NCBI RefSeq assembly: GCF_947493565.1
Contig: NZ_CANLRG010000008.1
Span: forward strand, 1 to 64,000
Reading direction: 5' to 3'
Source: an uncultured Lutibacter sp.
Lineage (GTDB): Bacteria; Bacteroidota; Bacteroidia; Flavobacteriales; Flavobacteriaceae
Length of the DNA: 64,000 nucleotides
Part shown: piece after piece, positions 34,082 through 43,680 of the stretch
How the letters are laid out: the number at the start of each line of letters is the position of its first letter
Position numbering within the stretch: the first letter of the stretch is position 1
Program-made: the position numbers and the translations under genes
Notes under the pieces: model-generated
What the model was told of the DNA's origin: nothing
Databases searched by the model: none
The model's input: the letters and a program-made list of their open reading frames with translations, nothing else

Positions 34082-34789
34082 ATGAAAAAAATACTATTTA
34101 TCCTCCCTTTTTTAATGATAAGCTGTGCTAAAAAAGAACTAAAAATTCCAACTCTAGCAGAAAAAGGAATTCAAGAAGTATTTGACCATTCACAAGTATG
34201 GTTTTTTTATGAAGTTAATAACAATGATACTTTGGCCGTTTTAAATAGAAAAAACACCATAAGTTCAACACATTGGATATTTAACATAGATAAACGTTTA
34301 CCTTTAAAAACATTTATTGATGATATTATAACGCTTCAAGACAAACATGCAAATTCCATACATTCAAAAGAAGGAATGCATAACTATTTTAGTTTTTCTG
34401 ATACCATTTCCCAAAAATTATCATTCTTAGAATTTGACAATGTTGTTTATAAAAAAGACAGTATTTTATCCAAATACTTCATCAAAGAAAACAGAAATAA
34501 CTATTTGAATTTTAATAACATCAACTTGGTTTTTAATCCAAACAATGTATTATTAAATGATTCTAAAATTGAAAAAGGAGATTTTAAAGAAACATTGCTT
34601 GAATTTATTGACTTTACCTCAGAAGGTAAACAAACCATGCTTCATTTAAATTTTAATGAAAATTTATTATACCAAGATTACCTAGCTTACAAAACAATGT
34701 TATTTAATTTAAATAATACCGCTATTCTAACCAATCACATCGAATTTATTTTTAATCAAATAAAAGTTCCTGATTGTGGTTGTGAATAA
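34082..34789 (+). CDS. Lipoprotein of unknown function
   Basis: 235 residues with a lipoprotein signal ending LMISC (Cys15). The rest is a mixed alpha/beta domain with a Cys-rich end PDCGCE. No family recognised. It lies between folP and cdaA, a position it also holds in related species; a role in the cell envelope is only a guess. Confidence 0.6.
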   Translation: MKKILFILPFLMISCAKKELKIPTLAEKGIQEVFDHSQVWFFYEVNNNDTLAVLNRKNTISSTHWIFNIDKRLPLKTFIDDIITLQDKHANSIHSKEGMHNYFSFSDTISQKLSFLEFDNVVYKKDSILSKYFIKENRNNYLNFNNINLVFNPNNVLLNDSKIEKGDFKETLLEFIDFTSEGKQTMLHLNFNENLLYQDYLAYKTMLFNLNNTAILTNHIEFIFNQIKVPDCGCE

Positions 34790-34835
34790 CTATTTTGTGT
34801 GCAATCTTTTTCCTATTTTTACAAAAACTAATTGA

Positions 34836-35609
34836 ATGCTAGATTTTTTAGACTTTTCTTTTTTAGATATTTTAGACATTGTTTTAGTTGCAGTATTACT
34901 GTACTATGTATACAAATTACTTAAAGGAACCGTTGCTATTAATATTTTTATTGGAATAGCTTTAGTAGTTTTAATATGGAAAATTACCGAAGCATTACAA
35001 ATGGAAATGCTAAGCGGATTATTGGGTGCTTTAATTAGTTTAGGAGCTATAGCCATTCTTATCGTTTTTCAGCCAGAAGTTAGAAAGTTTTTATTAATGC
35101 TTGGATCTACCAATTTTACAAGTAAAAGAAGTTTTTTAAAACAACTTAAATTTTTAAAAACTGAAATATATACCGATATGGATGTAGAAGCTATTTTACT
35201 TGCCTGTGAAAGCATGTCTTTAACAAAAACAGGAGCCTTAATTGTTTTAGAACGCTCTAATAATTTAGACTTTGTAAAACCAACAGGTGATAAAATGAAC
35301 ATTGAAGTTAATCAACCTATTTTAGAAAGTATTTTTTATAAAAATAGCCCCTTACATGATGGAGCCATCATTATTAAAGAAAATTTAATAGTTGCCACTC
35401 GAATTATTTTACCGTTATCTAAAAAAAGTTTACCTACTAGATTTGGTTTACGACATAGGGCAGCTATTGGAATTACAGAAAAAACAGATGCCCTTTGCTT
35501 AGTTGTTTCTGAAGAAACAGGTAAAATTTCTTATATAAAAGATGGTGAATTTATCTTATTTAAAAACCATAACGAATTAATAGAAACTATTCGATACGAT
35601 CTTAATTAA
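34836..35609 (+). CDS. cdaA: Diadenylate cyclase
   Basis: 257 residues. Three N-terminal membrane helices (residues 10-75) and a DisA_N catalytic domain with the DGA motif (HDGAIII) and the RHR motif (RHRAAIG). It makes cyclic di-AMP from two ATP. Residue order and length match CdaA. The partner CdaR is not adjacent. Located behind folP and a lipoprotein gene. Confidence 0.93.
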   Translation: MLDFLDFSFLDILDIVLVAVLLYYVYKLLKGTVAINIFIGIALVVLIWKITEALQMEMLSGLLGALISLGAIAILIVFQPEVRKFLLMLGSTNFTSKRSFLKQLKFLKTEIYTDMDVEAILLACESMSLTKTGALIVLERSNNLDFVKPTGDKMNIEVNQPILESIFYKNSPLHDGAIIIKENLIVATRIILPLSKKSLPTRFGLRHRAAIGITEKTDALCLVVSEETGKISYIKDGEFILFKNHNELIETIRYDLN

Positions 35610-35614
35610 AAAAA

Positions 35615-37381
35615 TTAAACAGCCGCCTCATTAACAAATTGCATATCGTATAAATTTTTGTAATAACCGTCTTTTTGAAGTAGTTCTAAATGCGAACCTT
35701 GTTCAACAATTTTACCTTTATCCATTACAATTATTCTATCCGCCTTTTTAACCGTTGTTAATCTATGCGCAATTATAATAGATGTTTGATGTTGAGTTAT
35801 TTTATCTGTAGCTTCTTGAATTAATTGTTCAGAATACGAATCTATACTAGAAGTTGCTTCATCTAAAATTAACACACTTGGTTTACTTACATAAGCTCTT
35901 AAAAAAGCTATTAACTGTCTTTGTCCTGAAGACAACATTACTCCACGCTCTTTCACATTATAATTGTAATTATTTGGCAAACTCATAATAAACTCGTGAA
36001 TACCAATTTCTTTAGCCGCTTTTTTCACTTCATCTAAAGTAATATTTTCATTACTCAAAACAATGTTATTGTAAATGGTATCTGAAAATAAAAAAACATC
36101 TTGTAATACTACAGCAATTTGATTTCTTAAAGAAGTGAGTGTGTATTGTTCTATATTATGATTATCTATACATATTTCGCCATCATTTATTTCGTAAAAG
36201 CGATTTACTAAATTGATGATGGTTGATTTTCCAGCTCCAGTTGCTCCAACTATAGCAATGGTTTCTCCTGCCTTTACATTGAACGAAATTCCTTTTAAAA
36301 CTTCTTCATCTTTAATATAACTGAACCGAACATTTTTAAACGAAATATTCCCTTTAAAATGAGTTGCTTCAACATTTCCTGTCTTAGTAATTTGACTTTG
36401 TGTATCTAAAATTTCAAAAACTCGATCTCCAGCAACCATTCCCATTTGCAAAGTATTAAATTTATCTGCAATTTGACGCAACGGTCTAAATAACATCTGA
36501 GACATCATAATAAATGCAATAATTTGACCTGCGTTTGTTACTCCTGAATCGACAATATCTAAACCTCCATACCAAACCAATAACCCTACTGCTATTGATG
36601 ATAAAATTTCAGCTATAGGAAAAAATATGGAATAATACCAAACCGTTTTAATGTGAGCTTTTTTATGTTTTTCATTAATTTTCACAAAGTTTTCATATTC
36701 AATTTTTTCTCGATTAAAAAGCTGAACAATGTTCATCCCAGTAACTCGTTCTTGCACAAAACCGTTTAAATTTGCTACCTGAATTCTAACTTCCTGAAAT
36801 GCTGATTTAATGGCTATTTGAAACAATTTTGTAGCATAAATTAATATTGGCAATACAATAAAAGCAATTAATGCCAATTTCCAATTCATCCATAACATAA
36901 CAATGGCTACTACCAACATTTTTAAAAGATCACTAATAATCATAAACAATCCTTGTCCAAAAAATTGTGCTATTGTTTCTGTGTCTGAAACCAAACGAGT
37001 AACTAATTTTCCTACAGAAGATTGATCAAAATATGCCATTTTAAATTGAAGCATATGCTTTTGTAGTTTTACCCTTATATCTTTAATAATATTTTGACCT
37101 AACCAATTTACCTTATAAATAAAAAGGAATTGTAAAAAAACTTCTGCTATTAAAAATACAACCATTAGTAATGAAAAATACAGAATACCTTCTTTATCTT
37201 TAGTTTCAAAATAGGTGTTTACAATTTCTTGTAATAAAATAGGCTTTGCTACTGAAACCAACGATAATAATATTGCTGAAAGCGTTCCAATAACAAATTG
37301 CAATCGATATTTTTTTGCAAAGCCCATTAAACGCTTAAATATTTTTGCGTCAAAAGCTTTTCCTGTTAATTTTTTACTCAT
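35615..37381 (-). CDS. ABC exporter (MsbA/multidrug type)
   Basis: 588 residues in the single-chain half-transporter form. The six-helix membrane domain (residues 30-320) is followed by the nucleotide-binding domain with Walker A GATGAGKST, signature LSSGQRQ, Walker B VLILDEATSSID and H-loop IIAHRLTT. It would work as a dimer to export lipid or drug. It overlaps truA by eight bases, so both are co-transcribed. Confidence 0.88.
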   Translation of the reverse strand: MSKKLTGKAFDAKIFKRLMGFAKKYRLQFVIGTLSAILLSLVSVAKPILLQEIVNTYFETKDKEGILYFSLLMVVFLIAEVFLQFLFIYKVNWLGQNIIKDIRVKLQKHMLQFKMAYFDQSSVGKLVTRLVSDTETIAQFFGQGLFMIISDLLKMLVVAIVMLWMNWKLALIAFIVLPILIYATKLFQIAIKSAFQEVRIQVANLNGFVQERVTGMNIVQLFNREKIEYENFVKINEKHKKAHIKTVWYYSIFFPIAEILSSIAVGLLVWYGGLDIVDSGVTNAGQIIAFIMMSQMLFRPLRQIADKFNTLQMGMVAGDRVFEILDTQSQITKTGNVEATHFKGNISFKNVRFSYIKDEEVLKGISFNVKAGETIAIVGATGAGKSTIINLVNRFYEINDGEICIDNHNIEQYTLTSLRNQIAVVLQDVFLFSDTIYNNIVLSNENITLDEVKKAAKEIGIHEFIMSLPNNYNYNVKERGVMLSSGQRQLIAFLRAYVSKPSVLILDEATSSIDSYSEQLIQEATDKITQHQTSIIIAHRLTTVKKADRIIVMDKGKIVEQGSHLELLQKDGYYKNLYDMQFVNEAAV

Positions 37382-38165
37382 GTATAAAAATTCTATTTGG
37401 GTAGGTTACTTCTGTTAAAAACAAACCTTGTGGAGGCGCAGATGGTCCTGCGTTACTCCTATTTTTACTTTCAATTATTTTTTTAAACTCTTCAAGTGAT
37501 GTTTTATTTGTACCAACATCTAATAAAGTTCCTACAACTGCTCTTACCATATTACGTAAAAAACGATCTGCTGTAATATAAAAAATTAGGTGCTGTTTAT
37601 TTTGAACCCACAATGCTTTTTTAAGGTCACAATCATAAGTTTTTACATCGGTGTTAGAACGAGAAAAACACTTAAAGTTTGTGTAAGTTAGTAAAATTTT
37701 AGCAGCCTCATTCATTTTAACAACATTTAACTTTTTATTAATTAACTGCCATGTTGTTTCAACTAAAAAAGGGTTTCTTCCTAAAAAAATTCTGTATTGA
37801 TAGCTTCTTTGTATGGCATCAAAACGCGCATGAGCATCCTCTATTACTTTCATAATATTCAGTATCACTATGTCATTTGGTAATAATGCATTTGTTTTAT
37901 AAACTACTTCATCTATATTAAATATACTGTCAATATCAAAATGTGCAAATAACTGTTCTGCATGTACACCTGCATCAGTTCTGCCAGCTCCAACAATATT
38001 AATCGGTTTCCTTAAAATTGTTGTTAAAGCTTTATTAATTAATTCTTGCACTGAAATAGCATTTGGTTGTAACTGCCAACCATGATACTTAGTTCCTTTA
38101 TAGGCTATTTCTAAAAAATATCTCAATTGAAATGTTATTTTTGTATGCTTGCAAATATAAGGCAT
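37374..38165 (-). CDS. truA: tRNA pseudouridine synthase A
   Basis: 263 residues; the catalytic Asp is in GAGRTDAGVHA. An early YKGTKYHGWQ and the late LRNMVRAVVGTLLDVG are typical. It makes pseudouridine at positions 38-40 of tRNA anticodon stems. The start is ATG 38165; an internal start near residue 16 is also possible because the first 16 residues are not usual for the family. Confidence 0.93.
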   Translation of the reverse strand: MPYICKHTKITFQLRYFLEIAYKGTKYHGWQLQPNAISVQELINKALTTILRKPINIVGAGRTDAGVHAEQLFAHFDIDSIFNIDEVVYKTNALLPNDIVILNIMKVIEDAHARFDAIQRSYQYRIFLGRNPFLVETTWQLINKKLNVVKMNEAAKILLTYTNFKCFSRSNTDVKTYDCDLKKALWVQNKQHLIFYITADRFLRNMVRAVVGTLLDVGTNKTSLEEFKKIIESKNRSNAGPSAPPQGLFLTEVTYPNRIFIHE

Positions 38166-38192
38166 ATTTACCAGTTAAGAATTTTATAAAGA

Positions 38193-38687
38193 ATGAAAAA
38201 AATACTACTACTTTCTGATACACATAGTTATATTGATGATCAAATTTTAAAATTCGTAAAACAAGCTGATGAAGTTTGGCATGCAGGAGATATTGGATCT
38301 ATAGAAGTTATAGACACCTTACAAAAATTAAAACCTGTTAGAGCTGTTTATGGGAATATTGATGATAAATTAATTAGAAATGAATATCCTTTAGATGCAA
38401 AATTTACTATTGAAAATGTAACTGTTTGGATGACTCACATTGGCGGGTATCCAACTAATTACGATGTTAGAATTAGACCGTTAATTAAAAGTGAGCCTCC
38501 TCAATTATTTATAAGTGGTCATTCCCATATTTTAAAAGTAATTTTTGACAAAAAATTAAATGTATTGCATATGAATCCAGGAGCTGCTGGCAAATATGGC
38601 TTTCATAAAATAAGAACTATGTTAAGGTTTGAAATTAACCAGGATAAAATAAGCAATTTAGAAGTTATTGAGTTAGAAAAACGTTAG
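38193..38687 (+). CDS. YfcE/MJ0936-type metallophosphoesterase
   Basis: 164 residues with all five metal motifs of a compact phosphodiesterase: SDTHS, GDIGS, YGNIDD, MTHIGG and SGHSH. Length fits the MJ0936/YfcE family, which hydrolyses simple phosphodiesters in vitro. It lies between the truA transcript and the minus-strand histidine kinase gene, overlapping the end of the latter by four bases. Confidence 0.9.
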   Translation: MKKILLLSDTHSYIDDQILKFVKQADEVWHAGDIGSIEVIDTLQKLKPVRAVYGNIDDKLIRNEYPLDAKFTIENVTVWMTHIGGYPTNYDVRIRPLIKSEPPQLFISGHSHILKVIFDKKLNVLHMNPGAAGKYGFHKIRTMLRFEINQDKISNLEVIELEKR

Positions 38688-40396
38688 TAAACTATTGGCG
38701 TTGAAATATAGATTCTTGTCCCTTCAGTTGAAGATTTTATTTTTATAATACCTTCTAATACATTGATTCGAGCTTTAACTTGGCTCAACCCTACTCCATC
38801 ATTTATTTCATTTAAATCAAAGCCTTTTCCGTTATCAAAAATAACGAGCTGTAATTGACCTTCTAATTGTTCTAATTTAATAGTTGCATTATTTGCATTA
38901 CTATGCTTTAAAATATTATTAACTAATTCACTAATAATATTAAATATTTTAAGTTCAAAATTTTGATCAAAACGTGTGATATTTTTAGTGTCACAAGAAA
39001 ATTCGATCGTTGAATTTGATGATTTTTCGCATAAATCTTGTACCGCTATACTTAATCCAAATTTTAGAAGAAGTGAAGGAACCAACCTATGAGATAAATC
39101 TCTAATACTTTCCGATGCTTCGTTTAATATTTTTTGAGATTTATTTATTTCAACTGGTACTTGGTCTTTCAATTGCTTTTTACTTGCAAATAAATGTAAA
39201 TTAGCTGCGGAGAGCAATGCACTTACATTATCATGTAAAACAGAAGCAATCACCTTTCTTTCCTCTAACCTACCGTCTAAAGTTGCTGCTAAAATTTTTG
39301 TTTGAGAATCACTTTTTAGCTTTTCAATTTTACTTTGATGCATTAACCTTTTTTGGTCAATTTTTAAAGTGTAATTTTTTTTATTCAATTTATACATTTT
39401 ATAAAGTACAAATAGTAATATTAATAAAATACATATTGAAAAACCTAACCCATATGATAAATATTCAGCTTCTAACCTTTTAGACTTTTCAATTTCTGCT
39501 TCTTTCTCTTTTGAAGCTACTTTGAATTTTGATTCAATTTCAGCTATTTCCTTATACTTTAACTCTTGTTTTATTGAGTCATCTAAAGAAATATATTTAT
39601 CTTGATATTCGAATGCTTTTTGAAATTGTTTTAAACCACTATATGCATAAGCACTATTGATGTATGAAGACCTTCTAATTTGCTTTTGTAAATCTTCTTG
39701 TCCAAACCCCACTAATTTAAATGTTTGCTGAAATACATTTAAAGCTTCTTTATAATTCCCTTGCATAAAATATATAGAACCAAGGTTGTTTAATATTCCT
39801 GCTTCAATTTCAATATTTCCAAGAATTTTTTGATAATTAGCTGCTATTTTGGAATGCTCAATAGCCTTTCCATAATCTTCTTTTAAATAGTAAATTCCTG
39901 CAAGATTGGCATTAATTTTAGCTTTTAAATCTTCATTATTATTAAAAAAATTACTGTAAAAAAGGGCATTCTTATAGTTTACCATTGCACTATCTATTTC
40001 GCCCTCTTTTTGATAATTACCTCCTTTTTTAAAATATAAAATTTGCAAATAATTATTATTTTCTTTAATTAAGGGAAGCAACTTATAAAATTGTTTATTT
40101 GAGCTTTTATAATCTCCATTGTCTCTATAAACATCTGCTAACAACAAGCTCCCTTCAATTATCAAATTGGTATCTTTTAATTTTTCAGCTTCTGCAATTA
40201 ATTGGTATAACTTTTGAATAGCTTCTTCAGTCTTATTAGTTTCCAATAAATCTTTTACTTGTTTCAATCTTTCATCATCTGAAAAATTAAAATCATATTC
40301 AATAAAATTAGCTTTTGGAAAAGTAAATGCAGTTAAACCATGATAACTACAGCTTATGATAATGAAGAAAAAAATTATTTTTTTATACCTGTTCAT
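38684..40396 (-). CDS. TPR sensor histidine kinase
   Basis: 570 residues. After an N-terminal signal or anchor, tetratricopeptide repeats fill about 30-290 (periplasmic), then a membrane helix near 315-335, and a HisKA_3-type kinase with the HDN motif (SVLHDNVSALLS) and HATPase (ELVNNILKHSNA, DNGKGFD). The usual partner of a LuxR-type regulator, which is the next gene upstream. Confidence 0.88.
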   Translation of the reverse strand: MNRYKKIIFFFIIISCSYHGLTAFTFPKANFIEYDFNFSDDERLKQVKDLLETNKTEEAIQKLYQLIAEAEKLKDTNLIIEGSLLLADVYRDNGDYKSSNKQFYKLLPLIKENNNYLQILYFKKGGNYQKEGEIDSAMVNYKNALFYSNFFNNNEDLKAKINANLAGIYYLKEDYGKAIEHSKIAANYQKILGNIEIEAGILNNLGSIYFMQGNYKEALNVFQQTFKLVGFGQEDLQKQIRRSSYINSAYAYSGLKQFQKAFEYQDKYISLDDSIKQELKYKEIAEIESKFKVASKEKEAEIEKSKRLEAEYLSYGLGFSICILLILLFVLYKMYKLNKKNYTLKIDQKRLMHQSKIEKLKSDSQTKILAATLDGRLEERKVIASVLHDNVSALLSAANLHLFASKKQLKDQVPVEINKSQKILNEASESIRDLSHRLVPSLLLKFGLSIAVQDLCEKSSNSTIEFSCDTKNITRFDQNFELKIFNIISELVNNILKHSNANNATIKLEQLEGQLQLVIFDNGKGFDLNEINDGVGLSQVKARINVLEGIIKIKSSTEGTRIYISTPIVY

Positions 40397-40420
40397 CGTA
40401 ATTCATTATTCAAAAAGTAA

Positions 40421-41098
40421 TTAAACTATATTGTTTTTTACAGCATATAAAGCTAATCCAACAACATTTTTTACATGCAATTTACTAATTAAATTTTTAC
40501 GGTGAGTTTCAACAGTATTAACACTTATATGTAATTTTTTACCAATTTCTTTAGAACTAAATTGCTGGGTAATAAGCCTTAAAACTTCTATTTCTCTAGG
40601 GGTTAAAGAGCTAAAAAATGAGCCATCTTGTGAGGGTGTTTCATTCTTAACCAAACTTGTTGTAAAAGTAGCCAATAATTTTTCTTGAATACTTTCACTA
40701 AAATACTGTTGATTATTATAAACCTTATTTATAGCATCAACAATATTTTCAGCAGCACATTTTTTAGCTAAAAACCCATTTGCACCAATTTTCAACACTT
40801 CTTTAATAAGTTTTGTATCATCATAACTTGATAAAACAATCACTTTTTGTTGAAATTTATGCTTTAAAAAATTTTGCAATACAGCAATTCCATCTATTTG
40901 TGGCATATTAATATCTAAAATTAATATATCGGCTTCATTAGAAGCAAACCAGCTTAATACATCGTTGCCATTTAGGGAGTAACCAACAACTTCAATATTT
41001 TCTTCTGAAGATAAAACTGCAATTATACCATCAATTAATAATTGATGATCATCTGCAATATGAACTTTAATCTTTTCCTGTATTTTCCTCATCATCAA
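40421..41098 (-). CDS. LuxR-type (NarL) response regulator
   Basis: 225 residues. Receiver with Asp in ILILDINMP and Lys later, a linker, and a C-terminal LuxR helix-turn-helix (LTPREIEVLRLITQQFSSKEIGKKL, then VNTVETHRKNLI). It lies 24 bases upstream of the TPR histidine kinase gene, and both form one operon. Regulated genes unknown. Confidence 0.92.
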   Translation of the reverse strand: MMMRKIQEKIKVHIADDHQLLIDGIIAVLSSEENIEVVGYSLNGNDVLSWFASNEADILILDINMPQIDGIAVLQNFLKHKFQQKVIVLSSYDDTKLIKEVLKIGANGFLAKKCAAENIVDAINKVYNNQQYFSESIQEKLLATFTTSLVKNETPSQDGSFFSSLTPREIEVLRLITQQFSSKEIGKKLHISVNTVETHRKNLISKLHVKNVVGLALYAVKNNIV

Positions 41099-41173
41099 AG
41101 TTATTTATTATTTTTTATTTATAATTACCCAAAAATAGCCATTTTCTAATATCCCTGAAAACCGTTAGAAATA

Positions 41174-41205
41174 AAAAACCATTTCAATTCATTGAAATGG
41201 TTTTT
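41174..41205 (-). terminator. Terminator after the DUF4293 gene
   Basis: AAAAACCATTTCAAT and ATTGAAATGGTTTTT are perfect 15-base arms around two central bases, ending on the minus strand in a T-run. It lies just beyond the stop of the gene at 41234. Confidence 0.8.
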
Positions 41206-41233
41206 ATGCACTAAATATACTAAGATGTTAGGT

Positions 41234-41668
41234 TTAACGTAATCTATCTACAGATTTTACAAGTTCCTCATCCTTTTTAATTGCTTTATTAGCTAAAACT
41301 ACTAAAACAATTGTAACGATAGGAATGAGTGACCCAATACCTTTCTCAGAAACGTTAATTTCTCCAGATAAATTTTGCGTAAAATATACGATAACTCCTA
41401 ATAAAATAAAATTGATTAAAATTGATAAACGTCCTAAAACAAATTGTAATTGTCTATTTTTATATTGAAAAATAGCAACCAAAGTTAGTATCGCTGAAAT
41501 AAAAAATAATGCTGACAGCCCTTTTAATAAAAGATTGTCAGAATTAAAAGAATCCATTACAAAAAACTTAATTTCTTCTTCCTGCACCCATAAATTTAGG
41601 AGAAAAATTACTCCTCCTGAAAAAGCTGTAGCAAGTAATAAATAAACAGTTTGTATTCTTTGAATCAT
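41234..41668 (-). CDS. DUF4293 membrane protein
   Basis: 144 residues from the ATG at 41668; an earlier in-frame ATG at 41689 would add seven unusual residues. Four membrane helices; the start MIQRIQTVYLLLA is diagnostic for DUF4293, found in nearly all Flavobacteriaceae next to rho. Function unknown. Confidence 0.85.
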   Translation of the reverse strand: MIQRIQTVYLLLATAFSGGVIFLLNLWVQEEEIKFFVMDSFNSDNLLLKGLSALFFISAILTLVAIFQYKNRQLQFVLGRLSILINFILLGVIVYFTQNLSGEINVSEKGIGSLIPIVTIVLVVLANKAIKKDEELVKSVDRLR

Positions 41669-41740
41669 ATTTATAATAATTGAACGCAAAAATACGTTTT
41701 ATTTTTAAAGTTATAAAGATTATATTACAAAATAAATTTA

Positions 41741-41748
41741 TATATTTG
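41741..41748 (+). promoter_or_regulatory. Promoter -7 element of rho
   Basis: TATATTTG is a perfect TAnnTTTG element. It implies a 5' untranslated region of about 130 bases before the rho start at 41884, long for this window, and a candidate site for the autoregulation known for rho in other bacteria. Confidence 0.5.
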
Positions 41749-41883
41749 CAATAGTCTACTACATAATAGTATACGAAAGCTACAACTAAGACAATTAATC
41801 ACCACTTTGATTATTTCACAAAAAATTCTTAACAAATAAGAACAAAATATTTATACATTAACAAATTTTACAAATAGACATAG

Positions 41884-43614
41884 ATGTTTGAAATTTCCCA
41901 ACTAAAGGAGAAAACTCTTGTAGAATTACAAGAGATAGCAAAAACTATTGGAGCAAAAAAGTATAGTCAATTAAAAAAATTAGATTTAGTTTATCTAATT
42001 TTAGATATCCAAGCTTCAACTCCATCAAAAGTTATTAAAACAAATTCTTCTGAGAGCGATAAGCCTAAAAGAAAAAGAATCGTAAAAAAAGTGAATTCTG
42101 ATAAACAATCTAAAAATCCTAATCAATCAACGGATAAAAAAAAGATTGTAGAAAAACCAAAAGTTTCAGAGAGCTCTGAAACTAAAAAAGAATCAACTCC
42201 TATTGCTCAAAAAGCTGACAATGTTGTTCCTAAACAAAAGCATAATAAAGAAGGTGAAAACCCTTCTAAAAAAAATAACGCTAAAAAAGAGATTAACAAA
42301 CCAGCCAACACTACCGAAACAAAAAAAGTAGTTGATAAAGATGATAAAAATGAGGTAAAAGATAAATTACCAAACGACAATAAACTTCATCATCAACAAA
42401 AACAACAAAACAGATCTAAACAACCAAACAACAATAAGCAACCAAGAGAAAAAGGACAACGTAAACAAGGAAATAGATACAGAGATCCTGATTATGAATT
42501 TGATGGTATTATTGAAAGTGAAGGTGTTTTAGAAATGATGCCTGATGGTTACGGATTTTTACGCTCATCGGATTATAATTATTTATCATCTCCTGACGAC
42601 ATTTATTTATCTCAATCACAAATTAAATTATTCGGTTTAAAAACTGGAGATACTGTTAAAGGTGTAGTAAGACCTCCTAAAGAAGGTGAAAAATATTTCC
42701 CATTAATTCGTGTTTCAAAAATTAACGGATTAAGTCCTAATGTAGTTAGAGACCGTGTTTCTTTTGAACACTTAACACCTTTATTTCCTCAAGAAAAATT
42801 TAATTTAGCTGGTAGAAGTAGCACTTTATCTACAAGAATTATAGATTTATTTTCCCCAATTGGAAAAGGTCAAAGAGGTATGATTGTATCTCAACCTAAA
42901 ACTGGTAAAACAATGTTATTAAAAGACATTGCAAATTCCATTGCGTCTAATCACCCTGAAGTTTATCAAATTATTCTTTTAATTGATGAAAGACCTGAGG
43001 AAGTTACTGATATGCAAAGAAATGTTAAAGGCGAAGTAGTTGCTTCAACGTTTGATGAACCTGCAGATAAACATGTTAGAGTTGCCAATATTGTACTAGA
43101 AAAAGCTAAACGTTTAGTTGAATGTGGACATGATGTTGTTATATTGTTAGATTCTATTACGCGTTTAGCAAGGGCTTATAATACAGTTGCTCCAGCATCT
43201 GGTAAAATTTTATCTGGTGGTATTGATGCCAATGCATTACACAAACCAAAAAGATTTTTTGGAGCCGCTCGTAATATTGAAAATGGAGGATCCCTTTCAA
43301 TTATTGCAACAGCCTTAACTGAAACTGGTTCAAAAATGGATGAAGTTATTTTTGAAGAGTTTAAAGGAACTGGTAATATGGAACTTCAATTAGAAAGAAA
43401 CATTGCTAATAGAAGAATTTATCCAGCAATAGATTTAGTTAAATCAAGTACACGTAGAGATGATTTACTATTAGATCCTAAAACCGTACAACGTATGTGG
43501 GTACTTAGAAAATATTTAGCAGACATGAACCCTGTTGAAGCAATGGAGTTTATTAAAGATAAAATCCAATTTACCACATCAAATGAAGAATTTTTGATTT
43601 CTATGAATGGATAA
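41884..43614 (+). CDS. rho: Transcription termination factor Rho
   Basis: 576 residues, against about 420 in E. coli. An N-terminal Rho_N domain (1-45) is followed by a low-complexity insert (about 46-195) rich in Lys, Asn, Gln and Ser. Then come the RNA-binding cold-shock-like domain (200-285; [14 protein letters not shown]) and the ATPase with Walker A PKTGKT, Walker [15 protein letters not shown] and the C-terminal RNA loop. Long disordered inserts are typical of Bacteroidota Rho and have been linked to condensate formation. A strong terminator follows. Confidence 0.96.
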   Translation: MFEISQLKEKTLVELQEIAKTIGAKKYSQLKKLDLVYLILDIQASTPSKVIKTNSSESDKPKRKRIVKKVNSDKQSKNPNQSTDKKKIVEKPKVSESSETKKESTPIAQKADNVVPKQKHNKEGENPSKKNNAKKEINKPANTTETKKVVDKDDKNEVKDKLPNDNKLHHQQKQQNRSKQPNNNKQPREKGQRKQGNRYRDPDYEFDGIIESEGVLEMMPDGYGFLRSSDYNYLSSPDDIYLSQSQIKLFGLKTGDTVKGVVRPPKEGEKYFPLIRVSKINGLSPNVVRDRVSFEHLTPLFPQEKFNLAGRSSTLSTRIIDLFSPIGKGQRGMIVSQPKTGKTMLLKDIANSIASNHPEVYQIILLIDERPEEVTDMQRNVKGEVVASTFDEPADKHVRVANIVLEKAKRLVECGHDVVILLDSITRLARAYNTVAPASGKILSGGIDANALHKPKRFFGAARNIENGGSLSIIATALTETGSKMDEVIFEEFKGTGNMELQLERNIANRRIYPAIDLVKSSTRRDDLLLDPKTVQRMWVLRKYLADMNPVEAMEFIKDKIQFTTSNEEFLISMNG

Positions 43615-43631
43615 TCATTAAACCTATAAAT

Positions 43632-43663
43632 AAAAAAAGCGAGCTTAATAGCTCGCTTTTTTT
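43632..43663 (+). terminator. Terminator after rho
   Basis: GCGAGC and GCTCGC pair around a six-base loop, followed by seven T. The A-run before it makes it usable in both directions, also ending the PpiD-like gene on the minus strand. Confidence 0.85.
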
Positions 43664-43680
43664 ATTTATTTTATTGTTCT

